DNA of 64,000 nucleotides from an uncultured delta proteobacterium (GTDB lineage: Bacteria > Myxococcota_A > UBA9160 > JAFDET01). A program made the position numbers and the translations under genes. Position 1 is the stretch's first letter, and each line of letters begins with the position of its first letter. The notes under the pieces are model-generated. The model was not told where the DNA came from and did not search any database. It saw only the letters and a program-made list of their open reading frames with translations. Positions 31,652-42,107 of the stretch are shown here, piece after piece. The stretch is taken from NCBI GenBank assembly GCA_947259215.1, contig CAMYLJ010000022.1:214744-278743 (forward strand), read 5' to 3'.

Positions 31652-31667
31652 CGTTCCACGGGGAACA
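31652..31667. promoter_or_regulatory. parS-like centromere site 2
   Basis: CGTTCCACGGGGAACA, the same 14-bp core as site 1 with the same central G, 37 bp further on. Two identical variant cores in one short gap argue that this is the functional form of parS in this genome. Its GGGGAA half lies just upstream of the probable rsmG start and could double as ribosome-binding site. Confidence 0.75.
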
Positions 31668-31669
31668 CT

Positions 31670-32305
31670 CTGAGCGATCGAGACTCCCTGCCCGAAGATC
31701 TGCTGGTCCGTGGATTGGCAGAGCTGGCCGAATTCGACGCCACGCCCGAACGCCGCGAGCGCCTGATCCAACTGGCCGAGCTGGTGGCTCGCTGGAACCG
31801 CCGGATCAACCTCACCGCCCACCGCTCGCCGGAAGCCGTGATGGAGCGGCTCGTGCTGGACTCACTGGCCCTGGCTCGTGTGCTCCCGCCCTTCCGGAGC
31901 CTGGCCGACATCGGCTCCGGGGCGGGCTTCCCGGGCCTCCCGGCGGCGATCCTGCTGCCAGACCGCCAGGTGACCCTGGTGGAGGCCCGCGAGCGCCGTC
32001 ATCACTTCCAGCGGGCCGCGGTTCGGGAGCTCGGTCTCGCCAACGTGCGGGTGATTCACGGTCGAGCCGAGGATCTCGATCCCGTGCCCCACGACGTCGT
32101 GGTGGCCCAGGCCGTCGCGCGACCGGAGAAGGCCCTTGGCTGGATGCTGCCCTGGGCGCGTCCAGGAGGGCACCTGGTGATCCCCGGCGGACCCACCGCT
32201 CCGGCTCCCAGCGCGATTCCTGGAGTCTCCGAGGCAAGCGCGATCTTCTACGTGGTCCCGGTGTCCGGCGCCCGGCGGTCGGCCTGGATCGGGCGCCGCG
32301 ACTAG
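31670..32305 (+). CDS. rsmG: 16S rRNA (guanine-527-N7)-methyltransferase
   Basis: 211 residues if started at the CTG at 31670. The reading frame has no ATG or GTG between the parS sites and the conserved domain, so the choice is CTG 31670 (behind GGGGAA) or TTG 31715; both are rare. The Rossmann core is clear: WNRRINLTAHRSPEAVMERL, then LADIGSGAGFPGLPAAI (SAM-binding), LVEARERRHHFQRA and the PHDVVVAQAVARPEK strand. It methylates G527 of 16S rRNA using SAM. It precedes parA as in many origin regions, but mnmG is absent. Confidence 0.88.
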   Translation: MSDRDSLPEDLLVRGLAELAEFDATPERRERLIQLAELVARWNRRINLTAHRSPEAVMERLVLDSLALARVLPPFRSLADIGSGAGFPGLPAAILLPDRQVTLVEARERRHHFQRAAVRELGLANVRVIHGRAEDLDPVPHDVVVAQAVARPEKALGWMLPWARPGGHLVIPGGPTAPAPSAIPGVSEASAIFYVVPVSGARRSAWIGRRD

Positions 32306-32311
32306 CCCGAA

Positions 32312-32376
32312 CGCCGGATGGTGTGGAATTCCGGCGCACGCCTGTGGTACTCATTGGGCTCGGGGATACCTGTGGT
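32312..32376. promoter_or_regulatory. Inverted and direct repeats upstream of parA
   Basis: CGCCGGA (32312-32318) and TCCGGCG (32330-32336) form a perfect 7-bp inverted repeat with an 11-nt spacer just after the rsmG stop. Next, CCTGTGGT occurs twice, at 32341-32348 and 32369-32376 (28 bp apart). The parA start is 29 nt beyond the second copy. This could be a ParA autoregulatory site or part of the promoter; no clear -35/-10 pair was found. Confidence 0.35.
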
Positions 32377-32404
32377 CCCCCAGGGGTCCCCGAGGGGTGA
32401 GATC

Positions 32405-33256
32405 ATGCAGCCAGCCGGCCGGGTGATCGCGGTCGCCAACCAGAAGGGTGGCGTCGGCAAGACCACGACCGCCGTCAATCTCGCCGCGTCGCTGGCGGCT
32501 TGTGAGCGGTCGACCCTGCTGGTGGATCTCGATCCCCAGGCCAACGCCACCAGCGCGTTCGGGCTGCGGGGCTTCGAGCGACACGTGTATGACGCGCTCA
32601 GCGGTGAGTGCGTCATGAAGGACATCACCCTTCCCACCGAGCTCGAGTACCTGCACGTGGTTCCCGCCGGGCGCGACCTCGTCGGCGCGGAGATCGAGCT
32701 GGTCGCAGGCGAAGCGCGCGAGCGACGTCTCGAGCGCGCGCTCGCCGACGTGCGCGACGCCTACGAGTTCGTGCTCGTCGACTGCCCGCCGTCCCTCGGG
32801 CTGCTCACCCTGAATGCGCTCACCGCCGCCGACTCGCTGGTGATCCCGCTCCAGTGCGAGTACTACGCGCTCGAGGGCCTCGCGGCCCTGCTCGACACGG
32901 TGGGCCTGGTCCGCGAGCGCCTGAATCCGAAGCTCGTGGTGGACGGCATCCTGCTCACCATGGTGGACGTGCGCAACAGCCTCACGGGCCAGGTGATCGC
33001 CGAAGCGCGCGCTCACTTCGGCGATCGCGTCTTCTCGTCGTCGGTGCCGCGGAACGTCCGCCTCTCCGAGGCGCCGAGTCACGGAAAGCCCGTCCTCCTC
33101 TACGACATCCATTCCAAGGGTGCGGTGGCCTACCTTCGCCTGGCGCGTGAGCTGCTCGAGCGCCTGCGCATCGCGGCGCCGTCGCGCCGTCCGCCCACCC
33201 TCGGCGATGGCGGCGCGCGATTCGCCGGCACGGGAGATTCCGATGGCCAGACGTAA
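32405..33256 (+). CDS. parA: Chromosome-partitioning ATPase ParA (Soj)
   Basis: 283 residues from ATG 32405, preceded by GAGGGGTGAG; in-frame upstream codons encode nothing conserved. Deviant Walker A KGGVGKTTT, the DLDPQANAT switch, DCPPSLGLLTLNAL (Walker B) and the SSSVPRNVRLSEAPSHGKP segment identify a chromosomal ParA. ATP-bound dimers coat the nucleoid and pull ParB-parS complexes apart. parB starts 14 nt before the parA stop. The C-terminal ~25 residues are low-complexity. Confidence 0.97.
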   Translation: MQPAGRVIAVANQKGGVGKTTTAVNLAASLAACERSTLLVDLDPQANATSAFGLRGFERHVYDALSGECVMKDITLPTELEYLHVVPAGRDLVGAEIELVAGEARERRLERALADVRDAYEFVLVDCPPSLGLLTLNALTAADSLVIPLQCEYYALEGLAALLDTVGLVRERLNPKLVVDGILLTMVDVRNSLTGQVIAEARAHFGDRVFSSSVPRNVRLSEAPSHGKPVLLYDIHSKGAVAYLRLARELLERLRIAAPSRRPPTLGDGGARFAGTGDSDGQT

Positions 33257-34130
33257 TGCGCTGGGTCGAGGGCTGGGTGCGCTGATCCCCGAGGAGCCGA
33301 CCGCGCAACCGGCGGCCGACGCCGACGCGGGAGCGGCGCGGGGCGTCCAGGAGATTCCGGTCGAGCGCATCGATCCGAACCCGGAGCAGCCTCGCCGCAC
33401 CTTCGATGAGGCCGAGATCACGCGGCTCGCGGCGTCGATTCGTCGCCACGGCGTGCTCCAGCCGGTGGTCGTGCGCAGCGCCGGCGATCGCTACGAGCTG
33501 GTGGTGGGCGAGCGTCGCTGGCGCGCCAGTCGCGCCGCGGGCCTGGAGGCGATTCCCGCCGTCGTGGCCGACGTGGCGGCGGCCGACCGCCTGGAACTCG
33601 CGCTGGTGGAGAACGTCCAGCGCCGCGACCTGAACCCGATCGAGCTGGCTCTGGCCTTCCGGGCCCTCGCGGATGCCGGCTCCACCCAGGAGCAGATCGG
33701 CCAGCGCGTGGGAATGGACCGCTCGAGCATCGCCAACCACCTGCGCCTGCTCGAGCTCGCGCGCGAGCTGCAGCAGGACGTGGAGGCGGGACGCCTCTCG
33801 GTGGGCCACGCCAAGGCGCTGCTACAGGTGCCGAATCCGGAGCGCCGCCGCCATCTGCGCGACCGCATCGTCAGCCAGGGCGTCTCGGTACGGGAGGCCG
33901 AGCGCCTGGCGCGGCAGGTGGCGGGACCGCTGCGGCGTCCCGCCCGCGCCGGTCGCGGGGGCAGCGAGCGGCTCGACCCCAACCTCCAGCGGGTGATCGA
34001 TCTGCTCAGGGAGCGCCTCAAGACGCGGGTCCGCATCCACGGCGGGGCCGAGCGCGGCCGCCTCGAGATCGAGTACTTCGGCGCGGAAGACCTGGACCGG
34101 ATCACCGACCTCCTGCTGGAGGGCCCGTGA
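33243..34130 (+). CDS. parB: Chromosome-partitioning CTPase ParB (Spo0J)
   Basis: 295 residues. N-terminus MARRNALGRGLGALIP is the ParA-stimulating peptide, then IDPNPEQPRRTF, the CTP-binding motifs (HGVLQPVVVR; VVGERRWRASRAAG; ENVQRRDLNPIE), the helix-turn-helix that reads parS (EQIGQRVGMDRSSIANHLRL) and a C-terminal dimerisation domain. ParB clamps at parS, spreads by CTP-dependent sliding and recruits SMC. Candidate parS sites are 1.6 kb upstream. A bactofilin overlaps its stop. Confidence 0.97.
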   Translation: MARRNALGRGLGALIPEEPTAQPAADADAGAARGVQEIPVERIDPNPEQPRRTFDEAEITRLAASIRRHGVLQPVVVRSAGDRYELVVGERRWRASRAAGLEAIPAVVADVAAADRLELALVENVQRRDLNPIELALAFRALADAGSTQEQIGQRVGMDRSSIANHLRLLELARELQQDVEAGRLSVGHAKALLQVPNPERRRHLRDRIVSQGVSVREAERLARQVAGPLRRPARAGRGGSERLDPNLQRVIDLLRERLKTRVRIHGGAERGRLEIEYFGAEDLDRITDLLLEGP

Positions 34131-34489
34131 CCCCCCAGGGATCGCTGGCCGTCCCGGCGGGCGCCCGCTTTCGGGGCGTTCTCGCCTTCCGCGGGCGCGT
34201 GCGGGTGGAGGGCCGGCTGGACGGCGAGGTCGTGGCGGAGGGCGCGCTCGAGATTGCCGAGTCGGCCGAGGTCCACGCGCGGGTCCAGGTGGACGAGCTG
34301 GTGGTGGCCGGCCGGCTGGTCGGCGACGCCAGCGCCCGCCGGCGCATCGAGCTGCTTCCAGGCGCCCACGTCGAGGGCGACCTGCTGGCTCCCACCCTCG
34401 TGGTGGCGGACGGCTGCCGCGTGGACGGCCGCCTCGGAACCGGCGATCCGGCCCCGCAAGGGCCTCCCGGGGCCCCCTCCTCGCCTTGA
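34127..34489 (+). CDS. Bactofilin (polymer-forming cytoskeletal protein)
   Basis: 120 residues; GTG overlaps the parB stop as GTGA. The core is a right-handed beta-helix with the repeated pattern seen in bactofilins (ARFRGVLAFRGRVRVEGRLDG-type rungs, then GALEIAESAEVHARVQVDEL and HVEGDLLAPTLVVADGCRV), flanked by short proline-rich ends. Bactofilins polymerise without nucleotide into membrane-associated filaments. In Myxococcus xanthus the bacNOP filaments position ParA/ParB through PadC, so coupling to parAB here suggests the same scaffold role. Confidence 0.9.
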   Translation: MTPQGSLAVPAGARFRGVLAFRGRVRVEGRLDGEVVAEGALEIAESAEVHARVQVDELVVAGRLVGDASARRRIELLPGAHVEGDLLAPTLVVADGCRVDGRLGTGDPAPQGPPGAPSSP

Positions 34490-34514
34490 AGTTCGCCGGA
34501 TCTATGTAACTATT
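34486..34514 (+). promoter_or_regulatory. Weak candidate promoter of the stalk/catalytic atp operon
   Basis: TTGAAG (34486-34491, overlapping the bactofilin stop) and an AT-rich patch TATGTAACTATT (34503-34514) 11-17 nt later, the only such patch in the 207-bp gap. The -10 match is poor in any register. The rest of the gap to 34696 shows no gene. Confidence 0.3.
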
Positions 34515-34696
34515 CGGCCGCCCAGCACGGCCCGGCGGCGCTTCGAACGGGTGCCCCTGCGGCCTTTCCGGCCCTGGCTCCGGCAGCGTTGCGATCGACC
34601 TCGGTGGCATGAGCGGGAGGCCGCCGTGCGCACGCGGACTGCCCGCGGTCGGGGCGGGTGCTCGAAGCGAACCGAAGCAGGCGGAGCGGTCATCGG

Positions 34697-35221
34697 GTGA
34701 GTCACGGCAACGCGAGCGGCTCGAGCGTGGGAATCCTGCTCGCGGGGCTTCTGGCCCCGGGTGTTGCCCACGCGGCCGGCGGCGGCATCGAGGTCGTGCC
34801 GGATCCGTTCTGGCTCGCGGTGCTGGTGGTGCTCTTCGCGCTGCTGATCTGGCCGGTGAACCGGCTGATCTTCACGCCCCTCTTCCGCGTGCTGGACGAG
34901 CGCTCGTCGCGCATCGACGGCGCGCGCGCACGAGCCGCCGAGACCGAGAGCGAGGCCGAGTCGGTCCTGGCCCGCTACGAGGCCGAGGTGGCGCGGGTCC
35001 GCGCCGAGGCCGGGGGTGAGCGCCGCGGCGCGCTGGACGGCGCGCGGTCCGAGGAGCAGCAGCTCGCGAGGCAGGCGCGCGGCGAGGCCGAGGCCCAGCT
35101 CGATCGCGCCCGCCAGGAGATCGCGGCCGCACTCGAGGACGCACGCCGGGGCCTGCGCCCGGGCGCCGAGGATCTGGCGCGGGAAGCCGCCCAGCGCATC
35201 CTGGGACGGGAGCTCGCATGA
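34697..35221 (+). CDS. atpF': ATP synthase F0 subunit b'
   Basis: 174 residues from GTG 34697, with GGAGCGG upstream. An N-terminal signal-like segment (SSVGILLAGLLAPGVAHA) precedes the true membrane helix (FWLAVLVVLFALLIWPVNRL), followed by a long Ala/Glu/Arg-rich coiled coil. A second b-type gene follows at once, so this organism builds a b/b' heterodimeric outer stalk. The two genes overlap by ATGA. It is the first gene of atpF'-atpF-atpHAGDC. Confidence 0.88.
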   Translation: MSHGNASGSSVGILLAGLLAPGVAHAAGGGIEVVPDPFWLAVLVVLFALLIWPVNRLIFTPLFRVLDERSSRIDGARARAAETESEAESVLARYEAEVARVRAEAGGERRGALDGARSEEQQLARQARGEAEAQLDRARQEIAAALEDARRGLRPGAEDLAREAAQRILGRELA

Positions 35222-35799
35222 CGCGGCTCGTCCTGGCCCTGCTCGGGATCGCCCTGGCCACGCCCGCGTGGGCCGCGTCCGACGCCGGCGGCGGGAGCTT
35301 CCTCGGCCTGTCCACGTTCGCGTGGCAGGTGCTGAACTTCCTGTTGCTGGTGACCGTGCTCTTCGTGGCGGGCCGCGGTCCCATCCTTGGGTATCTGGCC
35401 TCGCGGCGCGCGGAGATCCAGGGCGACCTGTCCGCCTCCCGGGAGCTCCTGGCCGAGGCCGAAGCGAAGCTCGCAGACTGGACGGAGCGAACCGCCCGGC
35501 TCGACAGCGAGCTGACGGAGATCCGCGACACCAGCCGCCGACTGGCCGAGCAGGAGCGCGACGAGATCCTGGCCCAGGCGCACACGAGTGCTGAGCGCAT
35601 CCGCAGCGACGCCACGGCCGCCGTCGAGCAGGAGCTGCGCCGCGCGCGCGCCGAGCTCTCCGCCGAAGCGACCGAGCTGGCGGTCGAGCTGGCCGGAACC
35701 ATCCTGCACGAGCAGGTGGGCTCCGAGGACCAGCGGCGCCTCTTCGACGAGTTCCTCCAGCGGATCGGGGACGCAGCGCGCCCCGGGAACGGGAGCTAG
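35218..35799 (+). CDS. atpF: ATP synthase F0 subunit b
   Basis: 193 residues. Signal-like N-terminus (LVLALLGIALATPAWA), membrane helix (FAWQVLNFLLLVTVLFVAG) and a coiled coil (ASRRAEIQGDLSASRELLAE onward) ending in the ELAGTILHEQV segment that contacts delta. It forms the peripheral stalk with b'. Both b-type subunits have an extra hydrophobic leader before the anchor helix, as does the c subunit. Confidence 0.92.
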   Translation: MTRLVLALLGIALATPAWAASDAGGGSFLGLSTFAWQVLNFLLLVTVLFVAGRGPILGYLASRRAEIQGDLSASRELLAEAEAKLADWTERTARLDSELTEIRDTSRRLAEQERDEILAQAHTSAERIRSDATAAVEQELRRARAELSAEATELAVELAGTILHEQVGSEDQRRLFDEFLQRIGDAARPGNGS

Positions 35800-35802
35800 C
35801 CG

Positions 35803-36348
35803 ATGGCCCGAACCGCTGCGGCGCGGCGCTACGCCCGGGCGCTGTTCTCGATCGCCGGCGACGAGGGACGGGTCGCGGAGATCCGCGCCGAGCTCGGAGC
35901 CCTGGGCGCGCTGATCGAAGCAGATAGCGAGCTGCGCGACGCCCTCTTTCGCCCCCTCCACCCCGCCGCCCAGCGCCGAGCCGTGCTGGAGGCGATCGTC
36001 GATCGGCTCGGCTTCGGCACCACGCTGCGCCACTTCTGCGACTACCTGGTGGACCAGCGCCGCATCGTCCACTTCGCCGAGATCGCCGCCGAGTACGGGC
36101 GCCTGGCCGACGAGGCCGCCGGTCGCGTGCCGGCGCACGTGCGCAGCGCCGGCCCCCTGTCCGACGAGCAGAGGGAGCGCCTGAGGCGCGCGCTGTGTGA
36201 CCGCACGGGGCGCGACGTCCAGCTCGAGGTCGAGCTGGACGAGAGCCTGGTCGGCGGCCTGGTGGCCCAGGTGGGCGACCTGGTCTTCGACGGCAGCGTC
36301 CGCAGCCAGCTGCATCAGCTCCGCAGAACCCTTGGGAAGGAACACTGA
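35803..36348 (+). CDS. atpH: ATP synthase F1 subunit delta
   Basis: 181 residues. N-terminal six-helix domain (ARTAAARRYARALFSIAGDE; LRHFCDYLVDQRRIVHFAEI) and C-terminal strand region DESLVGGLVAQVGDLVFDGS, the conserved delta/OSCP signature. It connects the outer stalk to the alpha3beta3 head. Three nt separate it from both atpF and atpA. Confidence 0.96.
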   Translation: MARTAAARRYARALFSIAGDEGRVAEIRAELGALGALIEADSELRDALFRPLHPAAQRRAVLEAIVDRLGFGTTLRHFCDYLVDQRRIVHFAEIAAEYGRLADEAAGRVPAHVRSAGPLSDEQRERLRRALCDRTGRDVQLEVELDESLVGGLVAQVGDLVFDGSVRSQLHQLRRTLGKEH

Positions 36349-36351
36349 GCC

Positions 36352-37902
<1,551 letters not shown>

Positions 37903-37904
37903 CG

Positions 37905-38765
37905 GTGGCGAGCCTCCAGGACATCCGGCGCCGCATCACGAGCGTCGAGAAGACGCAGAAGATCACCCGCGCCATGCGCATGGTGGCGGCGGCCAAGCTG
38001 CGGCGGGCCCAGGCTGCCATCCAGGCCGCGCGCCCGTACGCCGATCGCATGCGAAGCACCCTGGAGGAGGTGGCCGCGAGCCTGGGCGAGTCCGGTGCCG
38101 AGCATCCGCTGCTGATCACCCGGGAAGAGCTGAGGCGGGTCGAGATCGTGCTGGTGACTTCGGACCGCGGGCTGTGCGGCGCTTTCAACGCCAACGTCGC
38201 CAGGCACCTGCAGGCGATCCGTGCCGAGCGCGGGTCCGTGACGGAGCTCTCGTACACGCTCGTGGGGCGCAAGGCGCTGGAGTTCGCCCGCCGCCGGCAG
38301 CTCCCCATCAGCGACAGCTACGTCGGCATCGGCAACGTGGCCTACGCGCACGCGGCGCAGATCGCCCAGCCCTTGATGCGCCGCTACGCCGAGGGCGAGG
38401 TGGACGAGGTGGTGCTCGTCTACAACGAGTTCGTGTCGGCCCTGACCCAGATCCCGCGCGACGTTCGCCTGCTCCCCTTCGCGCCCGAGGCGACCGCGGA
38501 CGAGGAGCGCACGCCCTACGAGATCGAGCCGGACGCCGAGAAGCTGCTCGGCGTGCTGGTGCCGAAGGCGGTGGAGATCGAGGTCTACCGCGCCCTGCTC
38601 GAGAACCAGGCCGGCGAGCACGGCGCGCGCATGACCGCCATGGAGTCGGCCACGCGCAACACCGAGGACATGATCGGTAGCCTCACCCTCACCTACAACC
38701 GCGTCCGCCAGGCGGCGATCACCAAGGAGCTGGTGGAGATCGTCTCGGGCGCGGAAGCCCTCTAG
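37905..38765 (+). CDS. atpG: ATP synthase F1 subunit gamma
   Basis: 286 residues from GTG 37905 (GGAGGCGG upstream). Starts with SLQDIRRRITSVEKTQKITR, the conserved N-terminal rotor helix, has SDRGLCGAFNANV in the middle and ends with the C-terminal helix AMESATRNTEDMIGSLTL...NRVRQAAITKELVEIVSGA. It is the central rotor shaft. It begins 2 nt after atpA. Confidence 0.97.
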   Translation: MASLQDIRRRITSVEKTQKITRAMRMVAAAKLRRAQAAIQAARPYADRMRSTLEEVAASLGESGAEHPLLITREELRRVEIVLVTSDRGLCGAFNANVARHLQAIRAERGSVTELSYTLVGRKALEFARRRQLPISDSYVGIGNVAYAHAAQIAQPLMRRYAEGEVDEVVLVYNEFVSALTQIPRDVRLLPFAPEATADEERTPYEIEPDAEKLLGVLVPKAVEIEVYRALLENQAGEHGARMTAMESATRNTEDMIGSLTLTYNRVRQAAITKELVEIVSGAEAL

Positions 38766-40211
<1,446 letters not shown>

Positions 40212-40219
40212 AGGACGCC

Positions 40220-40657
40220 ATGGCGCTGGAGCTCACCGTCGTTACGCCCGAGCGCGAGGTCTTCACGGGCGAGGTGCACAACGTGGTCCTCCCCGGCCTC
40301 GAGGGGGACTTCGGGGTGCTCGAAGACCACGAGCGCTTCCTCACGCCGCTGCGAGTGGGCGAGGCGGAGATCCACTGGGACGGCAAGACCCACTACGCAG
40401 CCGTGAACGAGGGCTTCGCCGAGGTGAGCGCCGAGCGGGTGGTCGTGATGGTCGATAGCTGGGAGATGGCCGAGGATATCGACACCGCCCGCGCGGAGGC
40501 GGCGCGGGCCCGGGCGGAGAAGGCCATCGAGGACATCCGCTCCGGGCGCGAGGACGATACGAGCCTCCGCGTCTACGAGGGAGCGCTCCAGCGCGCCGTC
40601 ATCCGGATCCAGGTCGCCCACAAGCTCGGCGGCCGCAGCGAGGGCCGCACCCACTAG
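40220..40657 (+). CDS. atpC: ATP synthase F1 subunit epsilon
   Basis: 145 residues. N-terminal beta-sandwich (LTVVTPEREVFTGEVHNVVLPGLEGDFGVL) and C-terminal helices (AEAARARAEKAIEDIRSG...). It couples gamma rotation to the c ring and can inhibit ATP hydrolysis. Last gene of the operon; a 10-bp palindrome CGGGGCCCCG lies in the 21-nt gap to the convergent next gene. Confidence 0.95.
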   Translation: MALELTVVTPEREVFTGEVHNVVLPGLEGDFGVLEDHERFLTPLRVGEAEIHWDGKTHYAAVNEGFAEVSAERVVVMVDSWEMAEDIDTARAEAARARAEKAIEDIRSGREDDTSLRVYEGALQRAVIRIQVAHKLGGRSEGRTH

Positions 40658-40678
40658 CCAGGCTGCTCCGGGGCCCCG

Positions 40679-41221
40679 CTAGCGGACCGGGCTGGCCTTC
40701 AGCTTGGTCTTTCCGCCCTCGACGACCACCCGGAACTTCACGTCCTTGCAGCCGTACTTCTCGACCAGGGCGGCCCGCTGCTTCTCGATCAGCGCCTCGA
40801 CCTTGGAGCGATCCGGGGCGCCCTGGCCGCAGGCCTTGCGGGCATCCAGGTAGGCCGCGCAGACGTCGTCGTCGCTCGCGGTGGGGGTCGGGGCCGGGGT
40901 GTCCGAGCTCTGGACGCGCCGGCGGGCGCGCTGGTTGTGGGGCTCGTAGGTGCCGGCCTCGATCTTGCGATTGACCTCGTCCCACTGGCGCCGGAAGGTG
41001 AAGAACCGGGAGCAGAGGGTGTTGAACCGGAAGCGGTTGGCCGTGTTGTGGATCGGGAGGTTGGACCAGAGGGCGATGATCTTCTGGACCTCGCCCCGAA
41101 CCAGGATGGGCTCCCGGGGGCGATGGCCCAGGAAGTACTGGTCGTACTCGAACTTGGCCTGCTTGATCTTGACGTCGAGGACCTTCAGGTCCTCCTCCAG
41201 GTCGTGTCCGATCTTGGCCAT
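40679..41221 (-). CDS. MXAN_5187-like C-terminal domain protein
   Basis: 180 residues from ATG 41221. No signal peptide or membrane helix. The N-terminal ~100 residues resemble the MXAN_5187 C-terminal domain of Myxococcota proteins: EDLKVLDVKIKQAKFEYDQY, ANRFRFNTLCSRFFTFRRQW and EVNRKIEAGTYEPH. After a Thr/Pro linker comes a small helical unit with a Cys pair (VCAAYLDARKACGQG; YGCKDVKFRVVVEGGK). The family match is from memory of the pattern and needs a profile search. Function unknown; the gene lies at the end of the biotin genes, 200 nt after bioD. Confidence 0.65.
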   Translation of the reverse strand: MAKIGHDLEEDLKVLDVKIKQAKFEYDQYFLGHRPREPILVRGEVQKIIALWSNLPIHNTANRFRFNTLCSRFFTFRRQWDEVNRKIEAGTYEPHNQRARRRVQSSDTPAPTPTASDDDVCAAYLDARKACGQGAPDRSKVEALIEKQRAALVEKYGCKDVKFRVVVEGGKTKLKASPVR

Positions 41222-41350
41222 TGCGGGACGAATCGGATCGGCGGGGCGTCTGCTTGAGGGGTTATGCCCCCGAGCTGCTGGCCGTGGAAGCACGGACCGG
41301 GGCGATCCCCACGCGGCTCCGAAACCCGCTCGGCCACCGAAGCCCGAGTT

Positions 41351-41404
41351 GCGTCATGATGAGATGACGCGTGCGTCAAGAAGAGCGCGTCACGCTCTGC
41401 GTCA
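41351..41404. repeat. Clustered GCGTCA repeats upstream of the MXAN_5187-like gene
   Basis: GCGTCA occurs at 41351, 41373, 41387 and 41399 (plus), and inverted at 41365-41370. The first copy and the inverted one form a perfect 7-bp inverted repeat GCGTCAT-N6-ATGACGC (41351-41370). GAGCG-N5-CGCTC (41384-41398) overlaps the third. The cluster lies 130-185 bp before the minus-strand ATG and looks like a multi-site operator. Confidence 0.45.
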
Positions 41405-41420
41405 AGACGGCTCGCTGGTG

Positions 41421-42107
41421 CTATCGGGGCTGCGTCAATCGCTCCAGCAGGCGCGCCAGCCCGAACCCTTCCGGATCGGGCGACTCCCCGGCCGAGAGCG
41501 CTGGGACCTCGCCCAGGAGCCGGCTGGCCAGGCTGTCGCGAAGCGCAGCGAGGTTCGCGAGGTCGGCTTCACTGGTGGGGCCGCCGCAGTGGGAGATCAC
41601 GACCCCTGCCAGCTCCAGCCCCCGCGCCTCGATGGCCTCGAGGCTCAGCAGGGTGTGATTGATGGTGCCGAGCGCTGCGCGGGCGACCAGCAGGATGGGA
41701 AGGCCCAGCTCCCCGGCCAGGTCGGCCATGCGGACGCCGTCCGTCGCGGGAACGAGCAGGCCGCCGGCTCCCTCCACCACCAGCGCGTCATGGCGCGCGG
41801 CCAGCCGAGCGTAGGCGGCGCGCAGCGCGGCGAGGTCGACGGCCCGCCCCTCGGCCGTCGCCGCGACCGTGGGGGCGGCGGGCAGCACGAAGCGCTGCGG
41901 GCAGATGTCCTCCAGCGGGTCGCCGCCGCCGGCGGCCTCGCGCAGCGCGAGGGCGTCGAGCGGCCCCTCTGGACCCACACCCGTCTCCACGGGCTTCATG
42001 GCTCCGACGTCGAGGCCCCGCGCGCGCAGCCCCCGCACCAGGGCGCACGCCACCACGGTCTTGCCCACGCCCGTGTCGGTCCCGCTGACGAAGAGTCCGC
42101 GGCTCAC
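41421..42107 (-). CDS. bioD: Dethiobiotin synthetase
   Basis: 228 residues from GTG 42107, overlapping the bioF stop (GTGA). P-loop FVSGTDTGVGKTVVACALV, AMKPVETGV with the catalytic Lys, and VVEGAGGLLVPATDG complete the family pattern. It carboxylates 7,8-diaminopelargonate and closes the ureido ring with ATP. Third gene of bioB-bioF-bioD; bioA is not in the window. Confidence 0.96.
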   Translation of the reverse strand: MSRGLFVSGTDTGVGKTVVACALVRGLRARGLDVGAMKPVETGVGPEGPLDALALREAAGGGDPLEDICPQRFVLPAAPTVAATAEGRAVDLAALRAAYARLAARHDALVVEGAGGLLVPATDGVRMADLAGELGLPILLVARAALGTINHTLLSLEAIEARGLELAGVVISHCGGPTSEADLANLAALRDSLASRLLGEVPALSAGESPDPEGFGLARLLERLTQPR

